Assembly: GCF_913063105.1 (NCBI RefSeq)
Contig: NZ_CAJXYQ010000010.1
Coordinates: 1-64,000 of the forward strand
Reading direction: 5' to 3'
Source: an uncultured Draconibacterium sp.
Lineage (GTDB): Bacteria > Bacteroidota > Bacteroidia > Bacteroidales > Prolixibacteraceae
Length of the DNA: 64,000 nt
Positions within the stretch are counted from its first letter, which is position 1. Each line of letters begins with the position of its first letter. Shown in pieces: positions 1 to 7,998 of the stretch. The notes beneath the pieces are model-generated. The model saw nothing but the letters and a program-made list of their open reading frames with translations. It was not told the origin of the DNA and did no database searches. The translations under genes were made by a program, and so were the position numbers.

Positions 1-26
1 TACAGAATTTAAAAAAATACTTGAAG

Positions 27-1535
27 ATGACACCTAAAGCAGAATTATTTGGACGCATTGAAGATTACTGTTTAGATTTATTAAACAACCAAGAAAGAGA
101 AGAATTTGAAAATGAATTAGAGTTTAACCAGGAATTAAGAGATGAAGTAGAGCTTCACAAGAATATTCAGTCAGCCGTGTTGGAGATGGATGTTCTTGAT
201 CTTAAAGGAAAACTCGAGGAAATTCAAACAGAGAGTACACAAAATGGCAAAATTGATGGCTCATTCGAGTTGTTAAATGATTTTAGCGAGTTTGAAGAAG
301 CCACTGCCGAGTTAACACCCGAAGAACTTATCGAAAGTTTCGAATCACTCCCAAAAGTTCATGTATATCAGCATGAACGAAGTAGCAACGAAAACATACA
401 TCATTACTACAAAGAGCAAAACGGTTCTGATCAGCATGCCATGATTGAAGAAGATTTAAATGGCTTTGATATGGACGGTTTGGACGGTTTGGAAGAAGCT
501 GTTTTAGAAACAGACATTTTAAATTTGCGCGACACCTTGCAACAAGTGGCTAAATCTGTTGAACCACAGTATTCGGTTGAGCATATTGATGACTACCTTA
601 ATGGTGAAATGGGTGATGAAATACTAGCTGAGTTTGAAGAAGAACTTACGCAAAACGAATATTTACATTCGGAGGTAAATCTACATCGAGATGTTGAAAC
701 GGCTTTTGCGGAATCAGACGTCATTGAGCTAAGAGACGAGCTTAAAAATATTATGCAGTCAGAAACTTCGTGGAATGTTAGTGAACAAACAATCGAAGAC
801 TTTATCGACGGAATGCTTGAAGATGAGCTGTTGTTAGAAGAATTTAACGCAGAGCTGAAAGAAAACACTGACCTAATGGCGGAGGTAGCGCTACGCGAAA
901 GTATTAATTCAGCTGCCTCGGAAACGGATATAATGAACCTGCGCCAGAAATTGAGTAACGCACGGGCTCAATCAGAGAAGAAAGAGGTAAAATCTATATT
1001 TATGCCTCGTGTTGAAATTGGATCGACCCGCTTTTGGCGAAGCAGTGTAGCAGTTGTTTTAGTTGTTGTTGGCTTGCTTGGGGCAATGCGAATGAATACG
1101 AATACCGCTGAAAATACATATGATAAGTACTTTGTTTCAACAACATGGGCTTCCGAACGTTCGGTGAGTAACAGTGTTGACATTATTCAGCAGGCAAAAC
1201 TGTATTACCAGAATGAGCAATTCCAGGAGGTGGTTAATCTGCTTGATGAAGCAACAATAGCAGCGGATGAACAGTTTGTTACACAATTTTATAAAGGATT
1301 AAGTTATCAGAATCTCGATGAATTTACCAAAGCTGTAAATGCTTATGAACAAGTTATTGAGCACGGTAATAACCTTTTTATTGAAGAAGCAGAATGGTAC
1401 AAGGCATTGTGCTATCTTAAAATGGATAACAAGCAGGAAGCCAGGAACGAGTTATTGGCTGTAATTGAACGTAAAGGCCATTTTGAAAATGATGCCAAAG
1501 CGATTCTAAGAAAACTCAAGTATTCTTTTAAATAG
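27..1535 (+). CDS. Membrane protein with four anti-sigma-like modules and C-terminal TPRs
   Basis: Function is inferred. The protein resembles the membrane anti-sigma/TPR proteins found beside ECF sigma factors and CHAT proteases in Bacteroidota. Four copies of a helix with the pattern A-x-E-[T/S/M]-D-[IV]-x-x-L-[RK]-x-x-L lie near residues 50-62, 158-171, 226-239 and 296-309. Copies 1, 3 and 4 are each preceded by an acidic helix rich in EEFxxEL. One hydrophobic segment follows at about 339-354, and TPR-like helices fill 386-500. The acidic half would be cytoplasmic and the TPR half periplasmic. ATG at 27 is chosen as the start, with a TTG at 21 as alternative, but the frame stays open to base 1, so the gene could begin outside the window. 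It is convergent with the CHAT gene. Confidence 0.7.
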   Translation: MTPKAELFGRIEDYCLDLLNNQEREEFENELEFNQELRDEVELHKNIQSAVLEMDVLDLKGKLEEIQTESTQNGKIDGSFELLNDFSEFEEATAELTPEELIESFESLPKVHVYQHERSSNENIHHYYKEQNGSDQHAMIEEDLNGFDMDGLDGLEEAVLETDILNLRDTLQQVAKSVEPQYSVEHIDDYLNGEMGDEILAEFEEELTQNEYLHSEVNLHRDVETAFAESDVIELRDELKNIMQSETSWNVSEQTIEDFIDGMLEDELLLEEFNAELKENTDLMAEVALRESINSAASETDIMNLRQKLSNARAQSEKKEVKSIFMPRVEIGSTRFWRSSVAVVLVVVGLLGAMRMNTNTAENTYDKYFVSTTWASERSVSNSVDIIQQAKLYYQNEQFQEVVNLLDEATIAADEQFVTQFYKGLSYQNLDEFTKAVNAYEQVIEHGNNLFIEEAEWYKALCYLKMDNKQEARNELLAVIERKGHFENDAKAILRKLKYSFK

Positions 1536-1583
1536 TCGAAAATGATTGTCCAATAGATTAATTCGAAATTACATACACATTCA

Positions 1584-4475
1584 TTAAGCCTGTCGGTTAC
1601 GACGGGCTTTTTTTATCCTAACTCCTTGATCAATTGAAAAAGCAATAATGAGAACCACCAGAATGACAAAGAAATAAATATCATAACTGGTATAAACGGG
1701 AGAGTTATCTCCTATACATTTGAAACTCATCCAATAATGCGGGTGCGCAAGCCGTGAATTTGAATTCTCGAGGTAATTTATTTTTGCAAGACGCAATGCT
1801 TCATCTTTTGGTTTTCCACCCCTCAAATATTTATAAAAAGAGGTCATTATTTGAGTACCGGCTTCGTCTTCAACTTCCCATAACGACATTACTATCGAAG
1901 GACAGCCAGCATATAAAAATCCTCGAGCCAAACTCATAAGCCCTTCTCCATGCTGAAGTTTTCCAGTTCCTGTATTACAGGCACTTAATACAGTCATTCC
2001 TGCATTCAAATTCAGGTTGTAAATGTCTGCAGTGTTTAGCCAACCATCGTTTGTTAATTTGGCTGAATCGGCTTTCTGACTAAACGCCAGGCGGGAGTAT
2101 GCAGGAAGAGAATCATTTATGTAGGCGTGCATCGCTAAATGTAAAATATCATATTTGCCGCACTCTTTGCGAAAATTTTCCTCGGTAGCTTCACTTTTAG
2201 AATAAATAGTGGTTTTTACTGATTTTGAAATGGCTGAAACTTCTTTTATCACACCCGGTATTGGCGACAGTTGGTAACGTTTTCCAGTCATCTCAAACTC
2301 TTCAGATGCATATTCAGGTGCAAATGCCAATGCATGATTCCTGAACTTTGGTTTATCTGACTGATTTTTTAAGTAAATATTCACTGAGTTGGCATAGTTG
2401 ATGTTGGCATGCATCAGAAAATAGTCCAGTTCATTAAAGCGTATTGTACTGCTGGTATCGGGTAGGGTTTTTAATAAACCGTCAAAAGCAATGTAATTTA
2501 ATTTTCCATCGGGAATTATTGTAATGTTTTTATCCTTAAGCATCAATTCAAATGGTTTTATAAGCAATTTATACAACCGATTCGATGAAGTACAGAAGTT
2601 CCTGGTATCTTCGTTTTGAGTGAACATATAATCGGTTGATGACATAAATTTAAAAGTCACGTCAAGGGCATCTGTTTCTAATTTGTTGAGCTTGCTCTTG
2701 TTAAAAAGCACTTCATTATTTGTAATAACAAAGGTGTAAAGTGAAGGTAAACTATCTGTTTTATCATTCAATTTAGCTTCCATCTCTACCGGATCAATAA
2801 GTACATATTCTACTAAGGCATGTTTCTTATCAAGTTGCTTTTGAATAAGGTGTAATTCTGGCAAGGTATTGGAATATTTTAGCTCGTAGTAATCCGGGTA
2901 GTTTTCTTCCATAAACCGATTTAATTCATCTCTTTGCCTGGATGCATTAAACATGCGGTTTTTATATTCTGAAAGCAAGGTGCTATCAGGTTCGTCAGAA
3001 GAAGATTCTTTGTATTGCAATTCCGTATAGTTGGAAATTGTATTGTTTAGCGTTCGCTCTAATTCTAATAAGCTATCTGGTATCAGACTGTTCTCCTGTG
3101 CTAAATCATTGGCGATTTTATCAAAAACGGCACTACTTTTCAATTGTTCCGAATTGTTGAAAGCAATATTTAAAAAGTTTGGGTTGCCCGAATGATTATA
3201 AGCGAGGTATGCTGTTTCAATAATTTTACTAATAGTTTGATATTGTAACCCAACCAGCTGAATTTTACTTTCATCACTTGATAACTCCTTTCTTGCTTTT
3301 TGAATCAGGTTACCGGTATTGTTATAACAGCTTAGGGCATAAGTCAAATTACTGCTAAACTCCTGGCCTTTTTGTTCGCTGTCAAGAATTGCAATTTCCA
3401 GGTAAACGTCACCAATTGCCTTTATTAAACCGATGCAGTCCATTAAAGAAATTGTTTGTTCAAAATTTATTTCAGACGTTTCAGGTGTGGTTTGACTAAC
3501 TTCCAATGCTTCTAATCCCTTTTTGTAAGAATCAATAGCCTTAAGTAGATTTTGTTTCTTCTCATTTTTGAAATTTGCAATTCTCTGGGTCTTTATTGTC
3601 CTGTTCCTGTATAGATCTCCTTCATATTCGTAATAAGTCGAAAGTTCAATACCTGAACTTTTCTCAAGAACCGCAAATATCTGAAATGCTTCATTTAAAT
3701 TTTCCAATGCCTGAACAAAACGATTTGTTTGAGATAGAAACTTTGCATAATCCAAATAGGCATTAGCTAAATCTAAACTCGAACCGTAAAATTGTTTGGA
3801 TAGAGAAATGGCATGATTGTAATAACTATTTGCGTTCTCATTATTTTCAAGAGAAAAATAACTTCCTGCAACAATGTTGTCAAAATATATTTGATTGATT
3901 GTATCAGCTATCGAATAGCTTTCCTCAGCAATAGATATAACCTTTTCAAAATTTTCGGTTGAGTAATATATTTCAGCGATCGCATAATAGGCATCTACTA
4001 GATTTCCCTTGTTAATAGGCGTTTGGGATTTGTATATATTTAGTGCTTGATTTATATATTTTAAAGCATTATTGTAGTCAAGTTTTGCTCTATAAACATT
4101 CCCTATGTTAATATAGAGTCCTCCCAGCAGACCATAATTTAAAGGATTGCGCAAAAAGATATTTTTCTCAGCCTGCAAATAATATTCTAATGCTTTTTCA
4201 TTTTCACCAAGGTTTTTATAACTAATTCCAATAGCAGAATATGCTGTAGCAAGGTAATAATCTTCATTTCCATAAATTTTTTTTCTATATGCCAGGTATT
4301 GTTGAAATGCCTCCAGGGCTGCTGTATGGTTGCCTTCTCGCGTATAGAGTACTCCTTTTTGTCGTAAGTTGTTGGCAGTCAAATTCAAAGAGTCTTTGTT
4401 TAGCTCCTGGCTAAATAGCATGTTGGGTAGGATAATTAGAAATAAAATGAGCTTAAAACTCTTTAGGATTTTCAT
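1584..4475 (-). CDS. Exported TPR-CHAT caspase-like cysteine protease with C-terminal membrane anchor
   Basis: CHAT domains are caspase/separase-like peptidases, here joined to a long TPR array that probably binds a partner or substrate. With the start at 4475 the protein is 963 aa. It has a signal peptide at 1-22 (KILKSFKLILFLIILPNMLFSQ), TPR helices at about 25-470, and a CHAT domain at about 640-920. The catalytic dyad is intact: His783 in LHLAMHAY and Cys833 in LSACNTGTG, with the family motifs GEGLMSLARGFLYAG and SLWEVED following. A membrane helix near 930-950 ends in KKARRNRQA, so the protease should face the periplasm. The longer reading from 4517 would begin inside the likely promoter and would mask the signal peptide. 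It is divergent from three GG-leader peptide genes, which may be its substrates (inference). Confidence 0.88.
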   Translation of the reverse strand: MKILKSFKLILFLIILPNMLFSQELNKDSLNLTANNLRQKGVLYTREGNHTAALEAFQQYLAYRKKIYGNEDYYLATAYSAIGISYKNLGENEKALEYYLQAEKNIFLRNPLNYGLLGGLYINIGNVYRAKLDYNNALKYINQALNIYKSQTPINKGNLVDAYYAIAEIYYSTENFEKVISIAEESYSIADTINQIYFDNIVAGSYFSLENNENANSYYNHAISLSKQFYGSSLDLANAYLDYAKFLSQTNRFVQALENLNEAFQIFAVLEKSSGIELSTYYEYEGDLYRNRTIKTQRIANFKNEKKQNLLKAIDSYKKGLEALEVSQTTPETSEINFEQTISLMDCIGLIKAIGDVYLEIAILDSEQKGQEFSSNLTYALSCYNNTGNLIQKARKELSSDESKIQLVGLQYQTISKIIETAYLAYNHSGNPNFLNIAFNNSEQLKSSAVFDKIANDLAQENSLIPDSLLELERTLNNTISNYTELQYKESSSDEPDSTLLSEYKNRMFNASRQRDELNRFMEENYPDYYELKYSNTLPELHLIQKQLDKKHALVEYVLIDPVEMEAKLNDKTDSLPSLYTFVITNNEVLFNKSKLNKLETDALDVTFKFMSSTDYMFTQNEDTRNFCTSSNRLYKLLIKPFELMLKDKNITIIPDGKLNYIAFDGLLKTLPDTSSTIRFNELDYFLMHANINYANSVNIYLKNQSDKPKFRNHALAFAPEYASEEFEMTGKRYQLSPIPGVIKEVSAISKSVKTTIYSKSEATEENFRKECGKYDILHLAMHAYINDSLPAYSRLAFSQKADSAKLTNDGWLNTADIYNLNLNAGMTVLSACNTGTGKLQHGEGLMSLARGFLYAGCPSIVMSLWEVEDEAGTQIMTSFYKYLRGGKPKDEALRLAKINYLENSNSRLAHPHYWMSFKCIGDNSPVYTSYDIYFFVILVVLIIAFSIDQGVRIKKARRNRQA
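1586..1616 (+). terminator. Rho-independent terminator inside the CHAT gene 3' end
   Basis: A 10-bp stem (1586-1595 with 1600-1609, one G-T pair, loop GTTA) is followed by a run of seven T. It serves the plus-strand anti-sigma-like gene. It overlaps the last codons of the oppositely oriented CHAT gene, whose stop codon occupies 1584-1586. Confidence 0.85.
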
Positions 4476-4496
4476 TTGATCTTGTGAATTATACGA

Positions 4497-4528
4497 CCAA
4501 AATAGAATTTTTTTCAATTTTTTTCAAA
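4497..4528 (-). promoter_or_regulatory. Putative Bacteroidota promoter for the CHAT gene
   Basis: On the minus strand a TTTG (4525-4528) lies 20 nt upstream of TATTTTGG (4497-4504). This is one mismatch from the TAnnTTTG -7 consensus of the Bacteroidota primary sigma factor. It would give a start site near 4490 and a leader of about 15 nt before the ATG at 4475. No comparably good match was found upstream of the divergent peptide genes. Confidence 0.35.
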
Positions 4529-4610
4529 AAAGGGGGGTTACCTTTTTGTACTTATCAGAATATATTAGTGAATGTGTGTTTAAAAGTTTAACGAATTAAT
4601 TTATTATACG

Positions 4611-4760
4611 ATGAAAAAGGGACAGTTTCAATCAACAGAAAATACTTTCGAAGTTTGTGGTTTTGAAGTAATAAATGAAGAAGCTATGAACAATATTCGT
4701 GGTGGAGTGGAACCTCCAAAATCAAGAGATAAAGATATATTCGATTTTGAAGAAGAGTAA
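4611..4760 (+). CDS. Double-glycine leader peptide 1 (49 aa)
   Basis: A short ORF in a tandem set of three. The leader carries FEVINEEAMNNIRGG (residues 18-32), matching the [LM]Nx[IL]xGG double-glycine leaders of bacteriocin and RiPP precursors. The 17-residue tail is VEPPKSRDKDIFDFEEE, strongly acidic at its end and with a PP pair just after the GG. It differs from its siblings in the N-terminal 17 residues, which include a Cys at position 16. It is the first gene after the divergent CHAT protease and lies 31 nt upstream of peptide 2. Coding status rests on conservation of frame and of the tail in all three copies. No modifying enzyme or peptide exporter is present nearby in the window. Function is unknown; a secreted peptide or a CHAT substrate are the leading ideas. 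Confidence 0.85.
   Translation: MKKGQFQSTENTFEVCGFEVINEEAMNNIRGGVEPPKSRDKDIFDFEEE
4698..4760 (+). repeat. Direct repeat copy 1 (GG site plus core peptide)
   Basis: A 63-nt unit running from the Arg codon before GlyGly to the stop. It differs from copy 2 (4870-4932) at five positions and from copy 3 (5024-5086) at five. The 21 nt encoding PKSRDKD are identical in all three copies, including synonymous positions. Confidence 0.95.
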
Positions 4761-4791
4761 TCCGAGTATTTACTAGTTTAGATTTTAAGTT

Positions 4792-4932
4792 ATGAAAGTT
4801 ATAGCTGATATTTTTGCAGAAAGCGTTAAAGATTTTGAGATATTATCTGAAGATGTATTGAATGACATTCGTGGTGGCGTGAAACCACCAAAATCAAGAG
4901 ATAAAGATATTTTCGATTTTGAAGAAGAATAA
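4792..4932 (+). CDS. Double-glycine leader peptide 2 (46 aa)
   Basis: The second of three tandem short ORFs. The leader motif is FEILSEDVLNDIRGG (residues 15-29) and the tail is VKPPKSRDKDIFDFEEE, the same as its siblings except for Lys in place of Glu after Val. It has 31 nt to the gene before it and 16 nt to the gene after it, suggesting one transcript. The N-terminal 14 residues are unrelated to those of copies 1 and 3, while the tail is nearly identical at the DNA level. Most RiPP families show the reverse, with a conserved leader and a variable core. Confidence 0.85.
   Translation: MKVIADIFAESVKDFEILSEDVLNDIRGGVKPPKSRDKDIFDFEEE
4870..4932 (+). repeat. Direct repeat copy 2 (GG site plus core peptide)
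   Basis: The second 63-nt unit, 172 nt downstream of copy 1. It is the only copy with AAA (Lys) in place of GAA (Glu) at the second core codon. It differs from copy 3 at six positions. Confidence 0.95.
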
Positions 4933-4948
4933 GAAAACAATATTAGAC

Positions 4949-5086
4949 ATGATAGCTATAACTGAAAATAATATAGAGAAATTAAATTTTGAGGTTCTTA
5001 CTCAAACAGAATTAAACGAATTACGTGGGGGAGTTGAACCTCCAAAATCAAGAGATAAAGATATTTTCGATTTTGAAGAAGAATAG
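4949..5086 (+). CDS. Double-glycine leader peptide 3 (45 aa)
   Basis: The third of three tandem short ORFs. The leader motif is FEVLTQTELNELRGG (residues 14-28) and the tail is VEPPKSRDKDIFDFEEE, identical in protein sequence to that of copy 1. It ends 35 nt before a strong plus-strand terminator that closes the peptide operon. A longer ORF in another frame starts at 5025 but breaks the shared peptide frame, so this frame is preferred. Confidence 0.85.
   Translation: MIAITENNIEKLNFEVLTQTELNELRGGVEPPKSRDKDIFDFEEE
5024..5086 (+). repeat. Direct repeat copy 3 (GG site plus core peptide)
   Basis: The third 63-nt unit, 154 nt downstream of copy 2, ending in TAG instead of TAA. The flanking leader-coding DNA shows no comparable similarity, so only the 3' halves of the genes are repeated. 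Confidence 0.95.
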
Positions 5087-5120
5087 CCTATATACAGAAC
5101 CAATTGAGTTGTTAGTACAG

Positions 5121-5154
5121 AGGGTTAAAACAAGGACGGTTTTAACCCTTTTTT
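5121..5154 (+). terminator. Rho-independent terminator of the GG-peptide operon
   Basis: A perfect stem GGGTTAAAAC (5122-5131) with GTTTTAACCC (5139-5148), extendable by one A-T pair, has a 7-nt loop and is followed by six T. The T run lies on the plus-strand side only, so it ends the peptide transcript and is not a terminator for the minus-strand methyltransferase gene. Confidence 0.9.
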
Positions 5155-5159
5155 ATTTT

Positions 5160-6296
5160 CTATTTACGCTTTCCTTCAAACAGTTTATAGTTATTCAATT
5201 TACATTTTAAAGCCCCGTTAAAAAGGTCGTATTTAGATGAGGCCTTTAATCCAACTTGTTTTAATCCCGAAATAGAGGAGCTCAATACCCAGGCATCGTT
5301 ACCTGTAAATTGATGTTTCAGGCGTTCGCCAATCATTGCATACAATCCTTCCAGATCATTATCTTTTAATCGTTCGCCGTATGGTGGATTGGTTAAAATT
5401 GTTGCGTTGTTTAATTTTAGATTTAGATCTCTAAAATCGCTACATTGAAACTTAATTTTATTAAATACCAGTGCACGTCGGGCGTTGGTCTGAGCATTTA
5501 ATAAGTTGCTTCCTGATAAATCTGATGCATAAATCTGATACCTGAATTCTCTTTTCTCAACAGGCTCAACAACTTTTTCCCACAATACCGGATCAAAGTC
5601 ATTCCAAAGCTGGAAAGCAAAATCTTTTCTGAACTTGGCAGCAGGTATATTTTGTGCAATCATTGCTGCTTCTATGGGTAGTGTACCCGATCCACACATC
5701 GGATCCATAAAATCTGAGTTCCCCATCCATCCGCTTATATATATCATGCCTGCAGCAAGGACTTCGTTTAGCGGGGCATCGCCTTGTTTTACACGGTAAC
5801 CTCGCTTGTGTAGTGATTCCCCTGAACTATCAATTGATAAGGTGCAGCTATCCTGAAAAATATGAACATTAATGATAATGTCAGGATTTTGAGTGTCAAC
5901 ATTAGGACGTTTGCCAAAATTTTCTCTAAAGTAATCAGCAATAGCATCTTTTACTTTTAACGATGCAAACATCGAATTTCTGAAATCACGTGAATTTACA
6001 ACTACACTATTAATGACAAAATTCTGATCTACATTAAAATAGTTTTGCCATTTTATGCGTTTGCAGCGCAAATAAAACTGGTCTACATTATGAAATTTAA
6101 AATGTTCTATTTCTTTTAAAATTCGAAGGGCTGTTCTTAATTTATAATTTGACTTATAAATCAATTCCAAATCGCCATTGTAAAAAACGGCTCTTTTACC
6201 TCTGCGGACATTTTTTCCACCAATGCGTTTTACCTCTTTTGCCAGGACATCTTCGAGACCAGCAAAAGTTTTTGCTATTAGGCTATATTCTTTCAA
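5160..6296 (-). CDS. THUMP-domain class I RNA methyltransferase (RlmL-N/YpsC-like)
   Basis: Predicted S-adenosylmethionine-dependent N2-guanine methyltransferase acting on rRNA. The N-terminal 160 residues form the ferredoxin-like/THUMP RNA-binding part. The Rossmann methyltransferase domain follows, with FMDPMCGSGT as SAM motif I and the N-methylating signature NPPYGERL. At 378 aa it matches the single-domain YpsC/YcbY-N family and not the fused RlmKL enzyme. The start is TTG at 6296: an in-frame stop lies two codons upstream and no Met occurs in the first 100 residues. cysE follows 17 nt upstream on the same strand, so co-transcription is plausible. Confidence 0.88.
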   Translation of the reverse strand: MKEYSLIAKTFAGLEDVLAKEVKRIGGKNVRRGKRAVFYNGDLELIYKSNYKLRTALRILKEIEHFKFHNVDQFYLRCKRIKWQNYFNVDQNFVINSVVVNSRDFRNSMFASLKVKDAIADYFRENFGKRPNVDTQNPDIIINVHIFQDSCTLSIDSSGESLHKRGYRVKQGDAPLNEVLAAGMIYISGWMGNSDFMDPMCGSGTLPIEAAMIAQNIPAAKFRKDFAFQLWNDFDPVLWEKVVEPVEKREFRYQIYASDLSGSNLLNAQTNARRALVFNKIKFQCSDFRDLNLKLNNATILTNPPYGERLKDNDLEGLYAMIGERLKHQFTGNDAWVLSSSISGLKQVGLKASSKYDLFNGALKCKLNNYKLFEGKRK

Positions 6297-6313
6297 GTAC
6301 TATTTTTTTGTAG

Positions 6314-7240
6314 TTAAATTCCTGCTCCATCTGTAAACGGAACGTCTTTTGGTCGCTTTTGAACAACCTTGGAGTTGGCTGGAAGCGTATTTGTAACCCA
6401 AACGTTACCTCCTATTATTGAATTTTCTCCAATTGTAATTCTTCCTAAGATGGTGGCACCGGCATAAATTACCACATTATCTTCAAGAATGGGGTGGCGC
6501 GGAATTCCTTTTATAGGATTACCATCTTTGTCTAAGGGAAAGCTTTTTGCCCCAAGTGTAACACCCTGATATATTTTTACATTTTTTCCAATAATGCATG
6601 TCGATCCAATTACCACGCCGGTTCCATGGTCGATTGTGAAACTTTCCCCGATTTGAGCTCGTGGGTGAATATCAATTCCCGTTTCGCTGTGAGCCATCTC
6701 GGTTATAAACCTGGGGATTAATGGTACATCAAGCTCGAGAAGTTTATGCGCAATTCTGTAATTTGTAATTGCTCTTATTCCCGGATAACTAAAAATAACT
6801 TCACCAAAATTTTTTGCTGCCGGATCGTTTAAAAAGGTAGCTTCAACATCAGTTACCAGTTGGCGCCTGATTTCCGGAAGAAATTCGATAAAAGAAACGG
6901 CCTTTTCCTGGGCTCCCTCTTTATGTTTTTCAATTTTATTTGATGATTCATCGGTGCATTCGAAACACAAGCCAGCCAGTATTTCGCCGGTAAGCAGTTC
7001 CAGCAGCTCATCAACATAAACGCCCATATAGTGCGGTGTTATAGAACTTTTAAGGGTTGTGCTTCCAAAGTACCCGGGAAATAATATCTCGCGAACCAAT
7101 TCAATAACTCGTGTGAGATTTTTATTTGAAGGTAAAGGCTCACCCTGCATGTGTTTGTGGCAAACCAGCTTGTATGATTCCGGATTGCTCAGTCGCGCTA
7201 TGGTTTCTATAATTTTTTGTTCAACAAGATTATTTGTCAT
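6314..7240 (-). CDS. cysE: Serine O-acetyltransferase (EpsC/CysE type)
   Basis: Transfers acetyl from acetyl-CoA to L-serine, the first step of cysteine synthesis in the cytoplasm. The N-terminal helical domain is followed by a left-handed beta-helix of hexapeptide repeats from about residue 190. This carries the active-site region DHGTGVVIGST and the motif YQGVTLGA; IPRHPILED and GGNVWVT also match the family. ATG at 7240 is preferred over the GTG one codon upstream. A TAGTTTTG at 7258-7265 on the minus strand fits a Bacteroidota -7 element and would give a leader of about 10 nt. No cysK is adjacent. Confidence 0.93.
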   Translation of the reverse strand: MTNNLVEQKIIETIARLSNPESYKLVCHKHMQGEPLPSNKNLTRVIELVREILFPGYFGSTTLKSSITPHYMGVYVDELLELLTGEILAGLCFECTDESSNKIEKHKEGAQEKAVSFIEFLPEIRRQLVTDVEATFLNDPAAKNFGEVIFSYPGIRAITNYRIAHKLLELDVPLIPRFITEMAHSETGIDIHPRAQIGESFTIDHGTGVVIGSTCIIGKNVKIYQGVTLGAKSFPLDKDGNPIKGIPRHPILEDNVVIYAGATILGRITIGENSIIGGNVWVTNTLPANSKVVQKRPKDVPFTDGAGI

Positions 7241-7411
7241 CACATCAATTTAAATTACAAAACTAATTACATTCAGCTAAGATTTGATACTTTAACGTAT
7301 AAAACAAGTGTGTTGTTGATGTTTTTAATGTATTAATGAAAACCAACCAGTTTGAATATTAGGTAAACGCTTTTATTCAAAAGCTAATTTGGGATCCTTT
7401 TGTTTATTTTT

Positions 7412-7993
7412 TTAATCTTTTTTCCATTCTAGGTAGCCCAGCACTGCCATTACGGTGTAAACAATAAATAGAAATACGGTTGCCCACAATCCTTTGTATA
7501 GGTACAAGCCTACTGAAAATGCATCAACAAATATCCATATCAGCCAGTGCTCCAAATATTTTCTTGCGAGCATCCAGGTGGCTACAAGACTTAAGGCGGT
7601 GGTCATCGAATCCATGTGTGGAACATCGGAATTGGTATACTTACATAAAACATAATATAGAATGGCATATAAAATAATGGAAACTACCAGGAGTTTTATC
7701 CAAAGAATTTTTCGTGTAGATTTTACTGCTACCTTTTTTTCGTTTTGTTTTTTCCCTTTTACCCAAAAATACCATCCGTATATACTAATTACCACATAGT
7801 AGGCTTGCAGGCCCATGTCGGCATAAAGTTTTGAATTATAAAAAACAATAACGTATAGTAATGAAGTTAACAAGCCGGTTGGCCATGTTAAAATATGCTG
7901 CTTAATTGAAAAATAAATGTAGGATAAACCAAGAATGGCTCCCAGTAATTCAATTTTATTATCCAAGAGCCACTCCACAATTATATTAGTCAT
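7412..7993 (-). CDS. pnuC: PnuC-family vitamin transporter (nicotinamide riboside type)
   Basis: A seven-helix inner-membrane facilitator of the PnuC family, which imports nicotinamide riboside or, in some Bacteroidota, other vitamins such as thiamine. Family features seen are LTWPTGLL near residue 38, the YGWYFWVKGKK segment near 71-82, and the C-terminal LGYLEWKKD. Full length at 193 aa. It starts 5 nt after the stop of the upstream S41 protease gene, so the two are probably co-transcribed. No riboswitch was recognised and no NadR or thiamine kinase gene is adjacent, so the substrate is unassigned. Confidence 0.88.
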   Translation of the reverse strand: MTNIIVEWLLDNKIELLGAILGLSYIYFSIKQHILTWPTGLLTSLLYVIVFYNSKLYADMGLQAYYVVISIYGWYFWVKGKKQNEKKVAVKSTRKILWIKLLVVSIILYAILYYVLCKYTNSDVPHMDSMTTALSLVATWMLARKYLEHWLIWIFVDAFSVGLYLYKGLWATVFLFIVYTVMAVLGYLEWKKD

Positions 7994-7998
7994 AAATG

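Noticed and set aside
4698-5086. Three spaced direct repeats resembling a short CRISPR array
   Set aside because: The units are coding, end in stop codons, have unequal spacers that encode leader motifs, and no cas genes are present.
5025-5210. A 61-codon plus-strand ORF overlapping peptide 3 and the terminator
   Set aside because: It runs in a different frame from the conserved peptide, crosses the terminator and enters the methyltransferase gene antisense. The three-fold conserved peptide frame is far better supported.
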